From the NCBI GenBank assembly GCA_903908715.1, contig CAIVSY010000078.1, positions 96,063-160,062 on the forward strand: a DNA stretch of 64,000 nucleotides, given 5' to 3'. This document shows, in pieces, positions 24,551 to 34,419 of this stretch. This stretch comes from an uncultured bacterium. Lineage in GTDB: Bacteria > Verrucomicrobiota > Kiritimatiellia > CAIKKV01 > CAITUY01. The notes beneath the pieces were generated by a model. That model had not been told where the DNA came from. It ran no database searches and saw only the letters and a list, made by a program, of their open reading frames with translations. The position numbers and the translations under genes were made by a program. The number at the start of each line of letters is the position of its first letter. Within the stretch, counting starts at the first letter, position 1.

Positions 24551-25990
24551 CTAAAAACGGAAATAGATGAACGGATTGAAATTACTGGTGGCTAGAGCCA
24601 CGATGGACAGCACAAGCAGAATCAGGGCGACACTTCCTTGCACAAGGAACCTCGCACGGCGTGACGGTACAACCACCGGCTCGTCACACCAGGAGAACAG
24701 CGCCGGGCGCCAGGCTGGACCAAAGCAAATCCCTGCCGCCAGGATCATGATCACCAGGTGCCTCGCATCGAAGCAACCCTGCAGGCCCGCCAGCACCGGA
24801 TCGGCACCCCGTGTACCCGACATACACCCAAGGAACTGGAACGCATAAACAAGATCAGGAGACCGGAAGAATACCCAACCGAACAATACGAGGATGAATG
24901 TCCCTGAAATGGAAAGCCAGCGAGGCATTCGGCCAAGCCCTGTGCCCGAAAGCAATTTGTCGAGACACAGGAAAAGTCCGTGATACGCCCCCCATGCCAC
25001 AAAGTTCCATGCCGCACCGTGCCAGAAACCCGAAACCAGAAAAACCAACCAAAGATTCACATAGGTCCTTGCAACACCTTTGCGGTTTCCACCTAGAGGA
25101 ACATACAGGTATTCCCTCATGAAATTTGACAAGGAAATGTGCCATCGCCGCCAGAATTCCGTAAAACTGGATGAAATATACGGGCGGTTGAAATTTTCCA
25201 GGAACTCAATCCCCAGCATCCGGCCTAAGCCGATCGCCATATCGGAATACCCGGAAAAGTCAAAATACAATTGGAACGCATATGCGAGAATACCCACCCA
25301 CGCCGCGCCGCAGCCCAACACCCCCGCCTTCTGCCCGAAAATACCGTCGGCTGTTTCAGCAAGCACGTTGGCCACCAGCACCTTCTTGGCCAACCCGACA
25401 CAGAAGCGAATGACTCCAGCATAAAACCGTTCAGCAGTATGATCCCGGTCACGCAACTGCATCGCCACATCGTGATACCGCACAATCGGACCGGCAATCA
25501 GTTGCGGATACAGCACCACGTACAGCAGGTAGTCGCAAAAGCCCTGCGCAGCCGGCGCCACCCCTCGATATACATCCACCAGATAGCTGATCTTCTGAAA
25601 GGTAAAGAAGGAAATCCCGATAGGCAGGATAACCGCTGCCCAGGACATCCCGGAAATCCCCAGCAACGCCAACAAGCCGTTACACTGCTCCACAAGGAAA
25701 TTGGCGTACTTGAAATAAAGAAGCAAACCCACATTGGCCACAAGCCCCACGGCTAACCACAGGCGTCGACTCCTCGGATATGCCGCGGAATGATCCAGAC
25801 GTTGTCCAACCACAAAATCAAGGAAACTGGATCCCAGCAGAACCAGAACAAATCGTGGCGCACCCCAGGCATAAAACAGCAGACTTACCGCCAGTGCCAT
25901 GGCATTCCGCACCGTTCTCGGGGACAAATAGTACAACAGAAGGGTCAGAGGAAGGAAGGCCAGCAGGAATGTAAGAGAGCTGAAAACCAT
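24551..25990 (-). CDS. MBOAT-family membrane O-acyltransferase (AlgI-like)
   Basis: A 479 aa polytopic inner-membrane protein with about 10-12 hydrophobic segments. LPIGISFFTFQKISYLVD, QLIAGPIVRY, FDFSGYSDMAIGLG and RRWHISLSNFMREYLY are AlgI family blocks, and H324 in SGFWHGAAW is the catalytic histidine. It moves acyl groups, usually acetyl, across the membrane for polysaccharide O-acetylation together with the AlgJ-like protein downstream. The ATG at 25990 with GAGAGG upstream is preferred to the TTG at 26002. No alginate polymerase genes are nearby, so the polymer acetylated is unknown. Confidence 0.92.
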   Translation of the reverse strand: MVFSSLTFLLAFLPLTLLLYYLSPRTVRNAMALAVSLLFYAWGAPRFVLVLLGSSFLDFVVGQRLDHSAAYPRSRRLWLAVGLVANVGLLLYFKYANFLVEQCNGLLALLGISGMSWAAVILPIGISFFTFQKISYLVDVYRGVAPAAQGFCDYLLYVVLYPQLIAGPIVRYHDVAMQLRDRDHTAERFYAGVIRFCVGLAKKVLVANVLAETADGIFGQKAGVLGCGAAWVGILAYAFQLYFDFSGYSDMAIGLGRMLGIEFLENFNRPYISSSFTEFWRRWHISLSNFMREYLYVPLGGNRKGVARTYVNLWLVFLVSGFWHGAAWNFVAWGAYHGLFLCLDKLLSGTGLGRMPRWLSISGTFILVLFGWVFFRSPDLVYAFQFLGCMSGTRGADPVLAGLQGCFDARHLVIMILAAGICFGPAWRPALFSWCDEPVVVPSRRARFLVQGSVALILLVLSIVALATSNFNPFIYFRF

Positions 25991-25998
25991 ACAGCCTC

Positions 25999-27213
25999 TC
26001 AAGTCCCGCGGAAAAGCAATCGCATCAAGGCATCGGTACGCATTTCACCAAGGGCTCCACCCGGACATTCCAACTCGCTGTAGGCAGGCACTCCATCCGA
26101 ACTCATCCCCGGCATGCTGACTGAAACAGGAACCGGCGTCCGGGTATGCTTGCCCAGCCGTAACGGCACCGGGTGGTCCGGCAATATGGCGTACGCTGCC
26201 CGCGGGCCGACAGCCTGCATCACGGGCACAATAATCCGTGCGTCAAAATCCTCAATGGCCTTGATCTTCAGTTCAAGATTCTGCTCGTGCGAAACCTCGT
26301 CGATCGCTTCCACATGAATGTACACAAAATCATGCCGCTTGAGCGCATCCACTGCTGCGCGTGCCTTCCCCTCATAATTAGTATCGACATAGCCTGTCGC
26401 ACCCGGAACGGATATCGCCTCCATGCCGAGAAGTCGCCCCAGCCCCATGATCACATCCACCGCACTGATCACAGCGCCTGAGACACCATACTTGTCCTGG
26501 ATCTTCCGCATGGCGCCGGCCCGGCCGCCACTCCACGGCCAGATTCCATTCACCATGCCTTTCCCCTCCGCCTTGCGTTTCCGGTTGACCTCATGCTGCT
26601 CCAGGACAGCCGGCGCTTCCTCCACCAACTTCCTCAAAAGAGCCGCCGTTGCGGCCCCTTCCGGAGCACTCGGTTCAGGCATATGATCGGCAACACGTTG
26701 CCCATGGTTGTCATCCGGCTTGTCCGCCTTTATCCTGGGTGAATATTGCTCACCGGAAAGGACAAGGATATTCCGGTAGCTCACCCCGGAATAGAAACGG
26801 ACGCCCGGCGCCCCAAACGTTTCATTCAGAACCTGAATCAGCGCAGCCGCATCCTCTTGCGCCACGTGACCGCCAGAGAAGTCCTTCAGCACCCCGCTCA
26901 CAACACTCGTGAGATTGACCCGAAACGCCGTGTCATTGGCGCCCAGCGGAATACCCCGACCGGCCGCCTCCAAAGGGCCGCGCCCGCAATACTCCGCCGA
27001 CAGGTCGCAGCCGAGCACGGACATATTCGCCACTTCACTGCTCGTCGGGAATCCTTCCGGAAGAGTCATCAAAGTACCAGAGCGCCCCTCGCGGGCAATC
27101 CGGTCCATCCCGGGCGTTTTCGCCACCTGAAGTGGCGTCCGCCCGCCAAGCTCCGGAATCGGCTCATCAGCCATCCCATCGCCCAGGAAAACAACGGTCT
27201 TCCAGTCGCTCAT
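25999..27213 (-). CDS. apgM: 2,3-bisphosphoglycerate-independent phosphoglycerate mutase (archaeal type)
   Basis: A 404 aa alkaline-phosphatase-superfamily enzyme interconverting 3- and 2-phosphoglycerate. It opens VVFLGDGMADEPIPELGG, with the catalytic nucleophile S in PTSSEVANMSVLG, then VNGIWPWSGGRAG, VDTNYEGKARAAVDAL, VHVEAIDEVSHE-like text and the metal-binding LPDHPVPLRLGKHT. These are ApgM signatures rather than GpmI or GpmA. It is 25 nt from the cyclophilin gene and 8 nt from algI-like, suggesting one transcript. Confidence 0.93.
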   Translation of the reverse strand: MSDWKTVVFLGDGMADEPIPELGGRTPLQVAKTPGMDRIAREGRSGTLMTLPEGFPTSSEVANMSVLGCDLSAEYCGRGPLEAAGRGIPLGANDTAFRVNLTSVVSGVLKDFSGGHVAQEDAAALIQVLNETFGAPGVRFYSGVSYRNILVLSGEQYSPRIKADKPDDNHGQRVADHMPEPSAPEGAATAALLRKLVEEAPAVLEQHEVNRKRKAEGKGMVNGIWPWSGGRAGAMRKIQDKYGVSGAVISAVDVIMGLGRLLGMEAISVPGATGYVDTNYEGKARAAVDALKRHDFVYIHVEAIDEVSHEQNLELKIKAIEDFDARIIVPVMQAVGPRAAYAILPDHPVPLRLGKHTRTPVPVSVSMPGMSSDGVPAYSELECPGGALGEMRTDALMRLLFRGT

Positions 27214-27238
27214 ACCTTGCCTGACAATCTCTCAAACG

Positions 27239-27826
27239 CTACTTGCGGCGTACAGACTTGATCGTAATTGATTCAAGAGGGACGTCTCTCATCCCGCTGC
27301 GGACGCCGGTCGCCACTCCGGCAATCTTATCCACCACATCCATTCCTCCCACAACCCTGGCGAAAACCGCATATCCATAATCCCGGCTCCCGTGATTAAG
27401 GAAATCATTGTTCACAACATTGATGAAAAACTGGGAAGTGGCGCTATCCACCACTGAAGTCCTCGCCATGGACAACGTCCCGCGATCGTTCTTCAGTCCA
27501 TTTTTGGCTTCGTTCTGAATGGGCGGCCGCGTGGATTTCTGGTGCATGGCGGAATCGAAACCGCCCCCCTGAATCATGAAACCGGGAATCACGCGGTGGA
27601 ATATGGTGCCGTCATAGAAACCTGCATCAATATATGCGAGGAAATTACTGACCGAAACCGGCGCCTTGTCGGCCAGCAGCTCAATTTCCACATTTCCCAT
27701 CGAGGTCTCCATCACCACCACATTTACTGCATCCGTCGCCATGTTATCTCCCTCCGTCATTCTGCAGCCAGCCACCAAGCCGGCCATAATAATATTACCA
27801 CACACACAAACAAGCTTCCCGATCAT
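27239..27826 (-). CDS. Cyclophilin-type peptidyl-prolyl isomerase, predicted lipoprotein
   Basis: A 195 aa protein. The N-terminus ([21 protein letters not shown]) is 21 residues long and ends in a lipobox, so only its tail LVAGC is needed: C21 would be acylated. The cyclophilin domain covers about 35-192 with [31 protein letters not shown] and [17 protein letters not shown]. The usual active-site arginine is R78 in FHRV. It probably catalyses proline isomerisation during folding of exported proteins at the membrane. Confidence 0.9.
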   Translation of the reverse strand: MIGKLVCVCGNIIMAGLVAGCRMTEGDNMATDAVNVVVMETSMGNVEIELLADKAPVSVSNFLAYIDAGFYDGTIFHRVIPGFMIQGGGFDSAMHQKSTRPPIQNEAKNGLKNDRGTLSMARTSVVDSATSQFFINVVNNDFLNHGSRDYGYAVFARVVGGMDVVDKIAGVATGVRSGMRDVPLESITIKSVRRK

Positions 27827-27875
27827 CGCATCACTCGCTCCTTTGTGCCTCCGCGCTTTCCACTGCCATCCACAT

Positions 27876-28955
27876 TCAGCGCTTCACCCGCGCGTTGCCC
27901 TGCCAGATGCTCCAGATCTGCTCCTCATCTGCCGGTTGGGCATAGTCGGTCAACAACGTCGTCGCCAGCGCTCCGCTTGCCCATCCAAACTGGACCCACT
28001 TTTCCGGTTCCCATCCCTTAAGAATGCCGTATAGTAGTCCGCCCACAAAACCGTCGCCGCCGCCAATGCGGTCCAGCACGCCGATTTCCTTGGGCTCCAC
28101 CACGTGCCACTGGTCGCCGGCTGCCATAATGGCGCCCCAGAGATGCTGGTTCACGCTGACCACCTCGCGCAGCGTGGTGGCAAACACCGACGCGTTGGGA
28201 AAAGCCTTCTTCACCCGTCGGATCATTTCCTTGAAACCGTCAATCTTGGACGCCAACCCCCTGCCGCCTGCATCGGGACCCTCGATGCCCAGACACAATT
28301 GAAAATCCTCCTCGTTGCCGACAAGGATATCTGCCACACCGGCAATCTCGGTAAAAATCCCTCGCAGTTCCTTTTCGCGCCCTTTCCAGAACGAGGCCCG
28401 GTAGTTCAAATCAAACGAAATCCGGGTGCCATGCTTCTTCGCCGCCCGGGCCAGTTCCAGACAAAACGTTCCCGTCTCGGGCGACAAGGCGCCCACCAAA
28501 CCGGACAAGTGTATAAGTTGCACGCCTTCTTTGCCAAAGATCCGCTCCAAGTCAAAATCCTTCACGTTGAGTGTGCGCCCCACCTCGCCGGCGCGATCGT
28601 TCCACACACGGGGACCACGGGAACCGCAACCGCTGTCGGCAATGTTGATCTGGTGTCGGTATCCCCACGGACCACCCTGATCCACTTCCTTGCCCTCATA
28701 GTCCATATGACGGCTGGCCAGATTGTCCTTGATAAGCTGGGCGATCGGGCTGCCTTTGACAAACGTCGTGAGGATCTTGACAGGCAATCCGAGATACGAG
28801 GCCACACTGGCCACGTTGGATTCCGCGCTGGTCACCTGGATCATGTAGTTGGTGCTGGCATGCACAGGCTGCCCGCTTGCGGGCGTCAAACGAACTCCCA
28901 TGCTGGTCGGAATGACCAGTGCATATTTGCACTTGTCACGCAATTGCAGTTTCAT
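27876..28955 (-). CDS. PfkB-family sugar kinase (2-keto-3-deoxygluconate kinase-like)
   Basis: A 359 aa ribokinase-fold enzyme. The C-terminal signature reads DRIGGGDGF (295-303), a variant of DTxGAGD, with D301 as catalytic base. [23 protein letters not shown] near the N-terminus corresponds to the substrate-side GGxxxN region but lacks the usual double glycine. [12 protein letters not shown] and [15 protein letters not shown] match 2-keto-3-deoxygluconate kinases. The start at 28955 is favoured by GAGGGG upstream over an in-frame start at 29000. It heads the operon with cyclophilin, apgM and algIJ-like genes. The precise sugar is unproven. Confidence 0.85.
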   Translation of the reverse strand: MKLQLRDKCKYALVIPTSMGVRLTPASGQPVHASTNYMIQVTSAESNVASVASYLGLPVKILTTFVKGSPIAQLIKDNLASRHMDYEGKEVDQGGPWGYRHQINIADSGCGSRGPRVWNDRAGEVGRTLNVKDFDLERIFGKEGVQLIHLSGLVGALSPETGTFCLELARAAKKHGTRISFDLNYRASFWKGREKELRGIFTEIAGVADILVGNEEDFQLCLGIEGPDAGGRGLASKIDGFKEMIRRVKKAFPNASVFATTLREVVSVNQHLWGAIMAAGDQWHVVEPKEIGVLDRIGGGDGFVGGLLYGILKGWEPEKWVQFGWASGALATTLLTDYAQPADEEQIWSIWQGNARVKR

Positions 28956-29017
28956 CCTGATCCCCTCTTTGCTTTCTGAACGGTCCATGCAGTTTGCCAT
29001 GCCCGATGTTGCAGGTC

Positions 29018-29065
29018 AAAAAAACAATGCTCCCGGAATACATTCTGCCCTTAACCTCCCGGAGC
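29018..29065 (-). terminator. Possible terminator after the HAD phosphatase gene
   Basis: On the minus strand GCTCC (29065-29061) can pair with GGAGC (29033-29029), followed by a run of seven T at 29024-29018. The loop is long and the stem short, so confidence is low. Confidence 0.35.
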
Positions 29066-29121
29066 AGTCAGGCCGACGGCGGACGGGCCATGCAATTTTC
29101 CGCGCAGGCATGACGGCAGCC

Positions 29122-29742
29122 TCAAGCCCCGAAATGTGCAACCAAATCTGCTGGTTTCCTCAGCAGGATATCGGGTCTGGCAGCTTTCAGCCGCGCTTCG
29201 CAATGCCACCCCCATCCCGCGGCCACCGTCATAACCCCCGCCGCCTTCCCTTCCTTGATATCCCCACATGTGTCGCCCACATACCAGGCTGACACTCCGG
29301 GAAACCGATGCAGGACCATCCGGATCTTTTCAACCTTGCTGGTACCCTTATCGGCTCCCAAGACATCTTCGACCCCCTGGATGCCATGGAGTTCGATCAT
29401 GCCCCGAACAGTCGAACTCAGGTTGGAGGTGACAACCACAATATGATTGGATTTCATAAGTGAACGGACCACCGGCTGAATCCCCTCAAAAAAACGGCAA
29501 TCAGCGCACTGCGCCACACGCTTCCCAAGCGCGGCCATGAAAAGTCCTACCTTGGCCATCGGGAGGCCTAAAATCTCTAATCCTTCGTACATGTTGGTAT
29601 CGAATATCCGCAAAAACTGCTCATCCGTCATTGGCGATGTCATGCCGGACTCTGACCAAGCCGCCGTAACCGCCGCCCGGAATGGAACCAGGGAATCCGC
29701 AATCACGCCATCAAAATCAAAGATCAACAATCTTTCCTTCAT
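29122..29742 (-). CDS. HAD-superfamily phosphatase
   Basis: A 206 aa HAD hydrolase with nucleophile D9 and acid D11 in FDFDGV, motif II TSN in VVVTSNLSS, the motif III lysine in the region after DVLGADKGTSKVEKI, and motif IV GDTCGDIKEGKAAG. The cap is helical, as in phosphoglycolate phosphatase and related enzymes. Substrate is not predictable. It is transcribed towards the PfkB gene but with 166 nt and a possible terminator between. Confidence 0.88.
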   Translation of the reverse strand: MKERLLIFDFDGVIADSLVPFRAAVTAAWSESGMTSPMTDEQFLRIFDTNMYEGLEILGLPMAKVGLFMAALGKRVAQCADCRFFEGIQPVVRSLMKSNHIVVVTSNLSSTVRGMIELHGIQGVEDVLGADKGTSKVEKIRMVLHRFPGVSAWYVGDTCGDIKEGKAAGVMTVAAGWGWHCEARLKAARPDILLRKPADLVAHFGA

Positions 29743-29800
29743 CTTTCTGCCCCCTCCTGCATTTCACCTCTTTTATCCCCCGGTTGGCCGTCATCCCAGA

Positions 29801-32350
29801 CTACCGCCATTCATGCTTTGGATAACGCCGTTGAAGCTCCTTCTTGACCTTGGGATAACCCTCCTTCCAGAAGGTTGTCAAATCCGACGTAACCTGTACG
29901 GGCCGGAAATTCGGCGCAAGAACCTGAATGACCACGGTCTGCCGACCCATGCCCACCCGCAGCGATTCCTCCACGCCATACAAGTCCTGGATCCGCGCTG
30001 CCAGCACCGGTGCTCCTCTTTCGGCATAGGTGATCCTGACCTTGCGTCCGTTGGGCAACGTCATCCTCTCCGGCGCATGCTTCTCTACCAGAGACTGCGC
30101 CCGGCCGTCCAACCATCCCTTGACCACAGGCCAAACGGGGGCATCCTTGACCTCCTTGACACCCAACGACCCCAGGCAAATCTGTTCCAGCATCAGCCTC
30201 CGGTCTTCCGCCGTAATGACAGGAAGGCCCAGTTCCGGACACCACCCGGCCAGGCAGTTAACCCGCAGGATCCACTGTTCCACCTCCCCGGTCCAATGCA
30301 TGAGCGAGCATCGCCCGGCTTGGATTTCATCCGCCAGCAGCCGCGCCGCATCGCCCTCGGATGGAGTGCCGCCAACTCTCAACAGGAGGCAAAGGTCGTG
30401 ATAGTAGCGGCCGGTCCTGGCTACAACCCGTCGGGTCGTTTCATCCAGTCGCACCTCCTGTTTTCCCCTTATCGCCCCCGGAAAGAGCTCTCCCAGCCAC
30501 GCGGGATCAATCGCCGTAACACAGGATAGCAGCACCTCCATCTCCCGCCCACCCCCGCTTTCCACCTCACGCACCTCAGTGGCCACCACCCATTCACTCT
30601 TGCGCACCACACTGCTCCGCTCAAGGACCCCGCGCCGGCCGTGAACAAGGTTGAAGCGCAAGGTGCCGCCATCCATCCGCTTCGCCACCTGATCGGCAAA
30701 TCCTGCCAGAATACAGCGGCGTAACGCGTCTCCCAGAACCAACTCGGGCTCCATGGCCAGCCCTTCTCCGGCAGCGATCCGGCAGAATATGTCAAACAGA
30801 CGCCCGACCTGTCGCGCAGCCCCAGCATGAATCCCAAGGCTGCAGCAGTATTCCAAATCATAATCATGCTCCCGGCTCACTCCCCATGCCCGCATCAGCA
30901 GGAAGAAATCCGAAACTTCTTCCTCGCCCAACCGTCGTTCACGCTGTTCCAATACCTGTGCGTCAGCCCGCCGCACCAGCACCCCACGCTCCTGGGTCAG
31001 TGCAGCGACCAGGGCCGCGCTCCTGACACAACCGAGCGGCTCGGCCGCCAACAGCATCCGCGCATACCGCGGATGCAGCGGAAAGGCCAGCATCTTCCTG
31101 CCGAGCTCCGTGATCCGCCCTTCCCCATCCAGAGCCCCAAGATCCTCAAGCAGGGTTTCCGCTCGCTGCAACAAACGGCCTTCGGGCGGTTCGAGCCATG
31201 AAATTGCCCGCACATCCATAACCCCGCTGGCCTTGAGCATCAGCAACGTCTCAGCCAGGTCGACACGCCGGATCTCAGGAAGTTCACGAACCGGGCGTTC
31301 GTGGTGCTCCCTCTCGGTCCATAGTCGCACGCAAGCACCAGGCGCTGTACGCCCTGCACGACCAGCCCTCTGATCTGCAGATGCCTGACTGATCCTCTCG
31401 ATCCAGAGCGTATCAATCCCCCGGTAAGGATCAAACCGCGCCACCCTCGCCAGCCCGCTGTCCACCACCAAACGGATTCCCTCAATGGTGAGCGAGGTCT
31501 CCGCCACATTGGTGGAAACAATGATCTTACGCCTCCCCGCTGGCGCCACGGCCATATCCTGATCCGCTGTCGGAAGTTCCCCATGCAGGGGAAGAATCGC
31601 CATGCCCCGCGTCTCCGGCATCCGGGCCAGCACCTGGATGGTCCTCTGGATTTCATACGCGCCCGGCATGAACACTAGCGCATCACCAGCGGGCGCCTGC
31701 CTCAGAAGGCGCACAGCCTCGGTTGCCGCCAATTCCCACACAGGGCTCCGGCTGAAATCCACCGCCTTGGGAAGGTATGAGATGGCAACAGGGAAGGTCC
31801 GGCCTTCCGCCTGCACCACATCACAGGGCGCCATATACCGCTGCAAGGCTGCCCCGTCGAGCGTGGCCGACATGACCACCACGGTCAGATCCGGGCGACT
31901 CGTCTTCTGCAATTCCAGCACACGCGCCAGTGTGACATCCCCGAAGAGATGCCTTTCATGAAATTCATCGAAAACCAGAACTGCCACACTCTGCAGCAAT
32001 GGATCGACCAGCAACTTCCGCAGAAGGATCCCTTCGGTCACATACAGGATGCGGGTGGCACGGCTGGTACGGTCTTCGAAACGCACCTGATACCCCACTT
32101 CCCCCCCGACCGCAGACCCCCGCTCCGCCGCCACGCGGCATGCCAGCATGCGGGCCGCCAGCCTGCGCGGCTGGAGTACAATGACCTGCCGTCCATCCGG
32201 AACCAGTCCATTATCCAGCAGGATTTGAGGGATCTGGGTGGATTTCCCCGATCCTGTCGGAGCCTGAAGAATCATCCGCCTCCCGCCGTTTGCCGCCGCA
32301 GAAAGCAAGGCTCCTTCAACCTCGAATATCGGTAATTCTAGCCGCTCCAT
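29801..32350 (-). CDS. hrpB: ATP-dependent RNA helicase HrpB
   Basis: An 849 aa DEAH/RHA-type helicase. Walker A APTGSGKST is at 30-38, DEFH at 128-131 and the SAT motif in VVMSATLDG. STNVAETSLTIEGIRLVVDSG and QRAGRAGRTAPG are motifs V and VI. The HrpB-specific C-terminal part ends with VVIQVLAPNFRPVQVTSDL and FWKEGYPKVKKELQRRYP, a diagnostic block. Its cellular role is poorly known. GAGGAG precedes the ATG. Confidence 0.95.
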   Translation of the reverse strand: MERLELPIFEVEGALLSAAANGGRRMILQAPTGSGKSTQIPQILLDNGLVPDGRQVIVLQPRRLAARMLACRVAAERGSAVGGEVGYQVRFEDRTSRATRILYVTEGILLRKLLVDPLLQSVAVLVFDEFHERHLFGDVTLARVLELQKTSRPDLTVVVMSATLDGAALQRYMAPCDVVQAEGRTFPVAISYLPKAVDFSRSPVWELAATEAVRLLRQAPAGDALVFMPGAYEIQRTIQVLARMPETRGMAILPLHGELPTADQDMAVAPAGRRKIIVSTNVAETSLTIEGIRLVVDSGLARVARFDPYRGIDTLWIERISQASADQRAGRAGRTAPGACVRLWTEREHHERPVRELPEIRRVDLAETLLMLKASGVMDVRAISWLEPPEGRLLQRAETLLEDLGALDGEGRITELGRKMLAFPLHPRYARMLLAAEPLGCVRSAALVAALTQERGVLVRRADAQVLEQRERRLGEEEVSDFFLLMRAWGVSREHDYDLEYCCSLGIHAGAARQVGRLFDIFCRIAAGEGLAMEPELVLGDALRRCILAGFADQVAKRMDGGTLRFNLVHGRRGVLERSSVVRKSEWVVATEVREVESGGGREMEVLLSCVTAIDPAWLGELFPGAIRGKQEVRLDETTRRVVARTGRYYHDLCLLLRVGGTPSEGDAARLLADEIQAGRCSLMHWTGEVEQWILRVNCLAGWCPELGLPVITAEDRRLMLEQICLGSLGVKEVKDAPVWPVVKGWLDGRAQSLVEKHAPERMTLPNGRKVRITYAERGAPVLAARIQDLYGVEESLRVGMGRQTVVIQVLAPNFRPVQVTSDLTTFWKEGYPKVKKELQRRYPKHEWR

Positions 32351-32511
32351 CCACTCTCCTCGGCCCGATCAAGCCACGCAAGCAATCAGATCAAGTTTGC
32401 CGCCGGCTTTCAATGCCGGAGACCGTCGCCCGAAACCAGCATTTCCCTGATGCATTTTCAGGGAAACCCCGATAGACACGGACAACCTCAACTGACAACA
32501 TCCGATCAAAC

Positions 32512-33279
32512 ATGAACCCGAAACCTACCGTCTTACTAGTAGATGATGACCCCGCCATACTGATGACTGTTGGAGATCGCCTTGCGGCAGAAGGATATGA
32601 CGTCATCAAGGCTACTTCCGGGCAGGAAGGACTCCATCAATTGGAGCGTCATCGGGCAGACATGATCGTACTCGATATCGGCATGCCGCAGATGAGCGGC
32701 TTGGCCTTCCTGAAACAGGCATCCCAGAATCCCGGCTACAAGGACATACCGATTCTTGTTTTCACGGCGCGGTCGAATATGCAGGACTTCTTTTCCGGGA
32801 TGGGAGTTTCGGGGTTCATCCCGAAAACCGCTGAGCCGGAACTTCTGGTTAAAACCGTCCGGTCCATTATCACCGAACAGAAGTCACGACTGTCACGGTT
32901 GTCCGCCCAGGCCGCATCTCCTGCGATCCTGATCCTCGAAGACGACGAACATTTACAACGACATCTGACGCGCCTGCTGCGCGCACATAACACAACCCCA
33001 CACCCGATCGGAAACCCAGACGAACTCTCCAGGGCGATTTCGGCCTATTCTCCCCGAACCATTCTCCTCAAGTATCTGCTACCGAAGGTCAGCGGCCCCA
33101 CGCTGGCACGTATGCTGCACGACGCCCCACTGACTCGAGACATTCCCGTCATCCTGTATGACGACAGCGGACTTCACAGGAACGCACCCATCCCCACACC
33201 GAATGTGACCCATTTCCTCTGCTCGCCGACGGATGAGGATTTCTTGCGGTCCGTGACCCATGCGCTGGGCATGAATTGA
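32512..33279 (+). CDS. Orphan double-receiver response regulator
   Basis: A 255 aa protein of two CheY-like domains and no output domain. The first (1-120) is complete: D11-D13 acidic pocket, phospho-acceptor D55 in VLDIGMP, T85 and K105. The second (about 137-255) keeps the acidic pair in LILEDDE but has K187 where the acceptor aspartate should be (LLKYLLP), and the conserved lysine is replaced near FLCSP. It is therefore probably a pseudo-receiver. No histidine kinase is adjacent. It is divergent from hrpB, with 161 nt between them holding nothing else recognisable, and its stop is 3 nt from that of ftsW. Confidence 0.9.
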   Translation: MNPKPTVLLVDDDPAILMTVGDRLAAEGYDVIKATSGQEGLHQLERHRADMIVLDIGMPQMSGLAFLKQASQNPGYKDIPILVFTARSNMQDFFSGMGVSGFIPKTAEPELLVKTVRSIITEQKSRLSRLSAQAASPAILILEDDEHLQRHLTRLLRAHNTTPHPIGNPDELSRAISAYSPRTILLKYLLPKVSGPTLARMLHDAPLTRDIPVILYDDSGLHRNAPIPTPNVTHFLCSPTDEDFLRSVTHALGMN

Positions 33280-33282
33280 AGG

Positions 33283-34419
33283 CTACAACCAACGCGCACG
33301 GTCACGGATGCCAATCGATCGGTCCGCGCCTGCTTCCAAACCCTGCCGGGCGATGTTGATGAGGACCCCGATATTCACCATGGACACCACAAGGCTGGAT
33401 CCTCCATAGCTGATGAACGGCAAAGGCAATCCCTTTGTCGGCAGGCATCCGGTCACAACGCCCACGTTGATCGCCGCCTGAACCACAATCATCAGGGTTA
33501 GCCCAAAACCCAGAAGACGTCCAAACGTATCCGGGGCACGGAAACTGATCATCATCCCGCATATGAAAAGGCCGGCAAACAGGAGAAGGACAATCGTTGT
33601 TGCAATTAGCCCCAACTCCTCTCCCACAATCGCAAGAATGAAGTCCGTATGGGCCTCAGGAAGATAGAAGTGTTTCTGGATGCTTTCGCCCAGCCCCACA
33701 CCCCAGACGCCGCCCAGAGTAAAGGCATCTTCCGACTGCCCCAACTGGTAGGCCGCCGCTGGATACTTATCCGGCATCAGAAACGCCAGGATCCGGCCCA
33801 TGCGCACCGGGTCCTTCAACACGGCCAGGGCAAACCCACACAAGCCTGTAAACGCGCCTATCCCCAGCCAAAGCGGCGGACTCCCGCCGACATAGAGGAT
33901 CACACCCCCAACAGATGCCAAAAGAATGGTCGTCCCGAAATCCGGTTCGAGAAATACAAGACCAAGCATCGCAACAAGCAAGAGACCCGGCTTAAGGATC
34001 CCTTCCCGGAACGTACCCATCTTGTTCCCAGCCTTGGCGATCCACGCCCCCAACGCCACCACCACAGCAAACTTGGCGAATTCAGATGGCTGAACGCTGA
34101 CAGGTCCCAACTTCAACCAGCGACGGCTACCGCCGATCTTCGACCCGATATGGGGAATCAGGACAATAACAAGCACACCGATCGCCAGAAGGGTTATAGG
34201 GACCCACCACTTCTGCCACCAATGGTAATCCAACGAGGATGCGGCCACTCCGGCAATCAAAGCCGCAGAAAGAAACAACAACTGCCGCCGCAGGAAGTAT
34301 TGCGGATCCTTGTGGGCATCCCCTCCCTTAACGGAACTGGCGCTGGCCAACATAACGATGCCCAGCGCCAGCAAAAGGAGTACTATGCCCACCAAAATGG
34401 TGGGTGCCTTCCACATCAT
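33283..34419 (-). CDS. ftsW: Lipid II polymerase / division protein FtsW
   Basis: A 378 aa SEDS-family integral membrane glycosyltransferase that polymerises septal peptidoglycan with FtsI. About ten membrane segments are visible. Conserved are GSRRWLKLGPVSVQPSEFAK, FLEPDFGTTILL, YQLGQSEDAFTLGGVWGVGLGESIQKHFYLPEAHTDFI in shortened core, and LPLPFISYGGSSL near the end. It is the last gene of the dcw cluster here, overlapping the LysM gene by 4 nt. RodA is the alternative SEDS protein; the cluster context favours FtsW. Confidence 0.93.
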   Translation of the reverse strand: MMWKAPTILVGIVLLLLALGIVMLASASSVKGGDAHKDPQYFLRRQLLFLSAALIAGVAASSLDYHWWQKWWVPITLLAIGVLVIVLIPHIGSKIGGSRRWLKLGPVSVQPSEFAKFAVVVALGAWIAKAGNKMGTFREGILKPGLLLVAMLGLVFLEPDFGTTILLASVGGVILYVGGSPPLWLGIGAFTGLCGFALAVLKDPVRMGRILAFLMPDKYPAAAYQLGQSEDAFTLGGVWGVGLGESIQKHFYLPEAHTDFILAIVGEELGLIATTIVLLLFAGLFICGMMISFRAPDTFGRLLGFGLTLMIVVQAAINVGVVTGCLPTKGLPLPFISYGGSSLVVSMVNIGVLINIARQGLEAGADRSIGIRDRARWL

